A program made the translations under genes and the position numbers. Of a stretch of DNA of 8,508 bases, positions 6,680 to 8,508 are shown piece after piece. This DNA is from Gammaproteobacteria bacterium. Its GTDB lineage: Bacteria; Pseudomonadota; Gammaproteobacteria; Chromatiales; Chromatiaceae. Below the pieces are notes generated by a model. The model ran no database searches. It had not been told where the DNA came from and was given only the letters and a program-made list of their open reading frames with translations. Where the stretch lies: positions 1 through 8,508 of the forward strand of contig JAHDCB010000064.1 in NCBI GenBank assembly GCA_020630035.1, read 5' to 3'. Numbering within the stretch: the stretch's first letter is position 1; each line of letters opens with the position of its first letter.

Positions 6680-7326
6680 TGCCGCAATTCCGGCTGGTAG
6701 TGCTGATTTCTGGTCGTGGCTCGAATCTCCAGGCGATATTGGATGTCTGTCAGACCGGGTGTCTGAATGCTGAAGTGGTCGCGGTGATCAGTAACCGGCC
6801 CGATGCTTCCGGACTGCAATATGCGGCGGCGGCTGGGATTCCTTATCAGGTGATTGATCACACCGGATTTGCCGACCGGGTTACGTTTGATCAGGCACTT
6901 GCGCAGTGTATTGGCAGGTATATGCCCGATCTGGTGTTGCTGGCGGGCTTTATGCGTGTATTAACGCCGGGTTTTGTTGCACAGTTTACGGGTCGCCTGT
7001 TGAATATTCACCCGTCTTTGTTGCCAGCGTTTCCGGGGTTGCATACGCATCAACGTGCGTTGGATGCTGGTGTCACGCAACATGGGGTCAGTGTTCATTT
7101 TGTTACGCCGGAGTTGGACGGGGGGCCGGTGATTGCGCAGTCCATCGTGCCGGTGTTGCCGGAGGACGACGAGGCACAATTAGCTGCTCGCGTCTTGGTT
7201 GCCGAGCATCAGTTGTATCCTGTGGTGGTGCAGTGGCTGGTGGCCGGGCGGCTTAGTCTGAATGCACAACAGCAGCCGGTGCTGGATGGTGCCACTTTGG
7301 ATGAGCCGGTCTGTTTTCAGCAGTGA
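6679..7326 (+). CDS. purN: PurN: phosphoribosylglycinamide formyltransferase (GART)
   Basis: This enzyme transfers the formyl group from 10-formyltetrahydrofolate to glycinamide ribonucleotide, the third step of IMP synthesis. It has 215 residues against about 212 in E. coli. Visible motifs are the phosphate-binding SGRGSN (11-16), LAGFMRVL (88-95), and NIHPSLLPAFPG (109-120) with catalytic Asn109 and His111. GVSVHFVTPELDGGP (136-150) holds Asp147, equivalent to E. coli Asp144 with a constant offset of three. All catalytic residues are present. The ATG shares its A with the purM TGA, so translation is probably coupled; no separate Shine-Dalgarno is evident. Its last 10 bp overlap the end of ampD on the opposite strand. 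The alternative formate-dependent enzyme PurT is excluded by the fold motifs. Confidence 0.97.
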   Translation: MPQFRLVVLISGRGSNLQAILDVCQTGCLNAEVVAVISNRPDASGLQYAAAAGIPYQVIDHTGFADRVTFDQALAQCIGRYMPDLVLLAGFMRVLTPGFVAQFTGRLLNIHPSLLPAFPGLHTHQRALDAGVTQHGVSVHFVTPELDGGPVIAQSIVPVLPEDDEAQLAARVLVAEHQLYPVVVQWLVAGRLSLNAQQQPVLDGATLDEPVCFQQ

Positions 7327-7874
7327 CGGAGAAAGTCATCCCAGGCAAATTGTGGCCCCGGATCTGTCTTGCGCCCCGGTGCTATGTCGCTGTGCCCGAC
7401 AATACGCTGGCGGGTGATGAGTGGATACGACGCCTGAATCTGCCGCGTAAGCTGGATTAAGCGCGTATACTGCGCTGCGGTAAATGGCAGGTCATCCGTG
7501 CCTTCCAGTTCAATACCAATCGCATAATCATTGCATTCGGGTTGTCCGGCGAAGCAGGATTGTCCGGCATGCCAGGCCCGCCGGTTCAGGGCAACAAATT
7601 GTTGTGCTGTGCCATCGCGCCGGATAAACAGGTGGCTGGACACTCTGAGGTTGGCGATTTCAGCGAAAAAGGGGTGTGCAGCAGGGTCGAGTCGGTTCTG
7701 AAATAAGGCTTCGACTGCCTCGCCGCCGAATACGCCGGGCGGCAGGCTGATATTATGGATAACCAGTAAGCTGACCGGTAGCCTGTCAGGCCGCTGGTTC
7801 TGATTTGGGGAGGGTGTGTGGTGAATGTCTGGTAGCCAGATGTCACCAGGCAGTTGCTGATGTTCTATGCTCAT
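7317..7874 (-). CDS. ampD: AmpD: 1,6-anhydro-N-acetylmuramyl-L-alanine amidase
   Basis: A zinc amidase of 185 residues (E. coli AmpD has 183). In the cytosol it removes the stem peptide from anhydro-muropeptides during wall recycling, and so in many gammaproteobacteria it limits AmpR-driven beta-lactamase induction. Zinc ligands are His40 (LVIHNISLP), His161 and Asp171 (IVGHSDIAPGRKTDPGPQF, 158-176). Lys169 and Glu122 (YAIGIELEGTD) match the catalytic Lys162 and Glu116 of E. coli AmpD. There is no signal peptide, which fits AmpD and not AmiD. I chose the ATG at 7874 because the family motif LPDIHHTPSPNQNQRP then starts at residue 14. The frame stays open further upstream, but only antisense to ftsN. 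No good Shine-Dalgarno precedes it. It converges on purN (10-bp overlap) and diverges from ftsN. No ampE or ampR is visible nearby. Confidence 0.95.
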   Translation of the reverse strand: MSIEHQQLPGDIWLPDIHHTPSPNQNQRPDRLPVSLLVIHNISLPPGVFGGEAVEALFQNRLDPAAHPFFAEIANLRVSSHLFIRRDGTAQQFVALNRRAWHAGQSCFAGQPECNDYAIGIELEGTDDLPFTAAQYTRLIQLTRQIQASYPLITRQRIVGHSDIAPGRKTDPGPQFAWDDFLRHC

Positions 7875-7891
7875 GATGTATAAGGTATTCT
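7875..7891. promoter_or_regulatory. 17-bp divergent start region between ampD and ftsN
   Basis: Only 17 bp separate the two start codons. AAGG at 7882-7885 lies 6 bases ahead of the ftsN GTG at 7892 and decides that start. There is no space for full promoters. Weak -10-like hexamers (TATAGT and TTATAC on the minus strand) occur in and near the gap, but I could not pair them with good -35 boxes. Confidence 0.5.
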
Positions 7892-8479
7892 GTGCCACGA
7901 GACTATAAAAGACGCACGCCCGCCAGGGCGGTGCGTAAGCGTCGCACGCCGGTCGGGCTGTGGCTGCTGGTCGTGATATTGTTGCTGGCGTTTGTTGCCG
8001 TCCTGGTCTGGCTGAAACACTCAGCGCCTCAGCCGTTGCAACCGGTGGTGGTACCTGCACCAGCTGTGCAGCTACCACCGCAACCCACGCAGCCACATAA
8101 GCCACGGTTTGAGTTTTATAACACCCTGCCGAAACAACAGGTGCCGGTACCAGCGCCCGTTGCCCCTGAAGTGCAGGCACCTGTTGTGGTGCCGCAGCCA
8201 CCTGCGCGATCAGCGGTCACGCCAACGCCTGACCGGCCAGCGATGCGTTACCGGCTACAAGTGGGTTCGTATGTCCGCATGGCTGATGCTGAACGGCTGC
8301 GGGCTGAGCTGGCGTTTGCTGGTATCGAAACCCATCTGCAGTCGGTTACCCTGGATGGTGGCAGAATCTATCACCGGGTGATGGCTGGCCCGTATGCTGA
8401 TCAGGCGACCGCAGAACAGGCGCGTCAGCAGTTGCAGACGCAGGGGTATCAGCAACCGTTGTTGCTCAGGCTGCCTTAG
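7892..8479 (+). CDS. ftsN: FtsN-like cell-division protein with C-terminal SPOR domain
   Basis: A bitopic inner-membrane protein of 195 residues that should activate septal peptidoglycan synthesis and bind denuded septal glycan. The short basic cytoplasmic tail starts MPRDYKRR, matching the RDYxRR motif of E. coli FtsN, whose Asp5 region contacts FtsA. One membrane helix follows (about 21-41), then a Pro/Val/Gln-rich periplasmic linker (about 44-116) containing FEFYNTLP (73-80), a segment typical of FtsN. The SPOR domain is about 119-193 (YRLQVGSYVRMADAERLR ... YHRVMAGPYADQATAEQAR). The start is GTG, fixed by AAGG 6 bases upstream and by the RDYKRR motif just after it. It is shorter than E. 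coli FtsN (319 residues), mostly in the linker, as in many other gammaproteobacteria. A generic SPOR protein such as DedD is the alternative; the N-terminal motif argues for FtsN. Confidence 0.88.
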   Translation: MPRDYKRRTPARAVRKRRTPVGLWLLVVILLLAFVAVLVWLKHSAPQPLQPVVVPAPAVQLPPQPTQPHKPRFEFYNTLPKQQVPVPAPVAPEVQAPVVVPQPPARSAVTPTPDRPAMRYRLQVGSYVRMADAERLRAELAFAGIETHLQSVTLDGGRIYHRVMAGPYADQATAEQARQQLQTQGYQQPLLLRLP

Positions 8480-8508
8480 CGGGCATGCTTAATGAGCCTC
8501 GCAAGTTA
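8480..8508. other. Right-edge spacer after ftsN
   Basis: The last 29 bases follow the ftsN TAG stop. No complete terminator or next start with a ribosome site can be made out before the window ends. Confidence 0.5.

Noticed and set aside
7875..8201. Upstream in-frame extension of ampD to give a 294-residue protein
   Set aside because: The extra residues are antisense to ftsN, Pro/Ala-rich and unlike AmpD. The ATG at 7874 gives the family-standard length and N-terminal motif.
1..8508. A new defence or multi-gene accessory system
   Set aside because: Only one unknown ORF is present. All other genes are recognisable core genes with intact motifs, and no CRISPR repeats, toxin-antitoxin pair, integrase or intact transposase is visible.

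Overview
The window reads as a piece of a gammaproteobacterial chromosome. Five genes sit in arrangements familiar from that class: the divergent ybbA-ybbP / tesA locus, the purM-purN pair, an AmpD-type amidase, and an FtsN-like SPOR protein that carries an N-terminal RDYxRR motif. Lines I counted in the core genes are about 57% G+C. I cannot name the genus.

Layout. Positions 1-1488 hold one AT-rich open frame (sampled lines about 28-42% G+C, arginine often AGA/AGG) for a protein I do not recognise. Its left end may lie outside the window. Positions 1489-1912 are non-coding. They hold a palindrome overlapping the end of that ORF, a stretch that looks like the tail of a dispersed or insertion-sequence-like element, a long hairpin with a direct repeat, and a very clear bidirectional terminator at 1842-1884. 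From 1913 onward the DNA is densely packed core sequence. A minus-strand operon (ybbA then ybbP, overlapping by 4 bp) encodes an ABC transporter of the YbbA-YbbP type. It is head-to-head with plus-strand tesA (periplasmic SGNH esterase/lysophospholipase), followed by purM and purN (steps 5 and 3 of IMP synthesis). Minus-strand ampD then converges on purN, and plus-strand ftsN diverges from ampD and runs almost to the right edge.

How the genes work together. TesA and YbbA-YbbP form a conserved envelope-lipid neighbourhood whose exact substrate is not settled. PurM and PurN are translationally coupled purine enzymes. AmpD (cytosolic anhydro-muropeptide amidase) and FtsN (septal peptidoglycan activator) both belong to cell-wall metabolism. 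Packing is extreme. ybbA and tesA overlap head-to-head by 26 bp, purN and ampD overlap tail-to-tail by 10 bp, and ampD and ftsN start 17 bp apart, so several promoters must lie inside neighbouring coding sequence.

I see no CRISPR array, tRNA, rRNA, intact transposase or recognisable new multi-gene system. The only real candidate for novelty is the AT-rich orphan ORF at the left edge and the odd intergenic DNA beside it.
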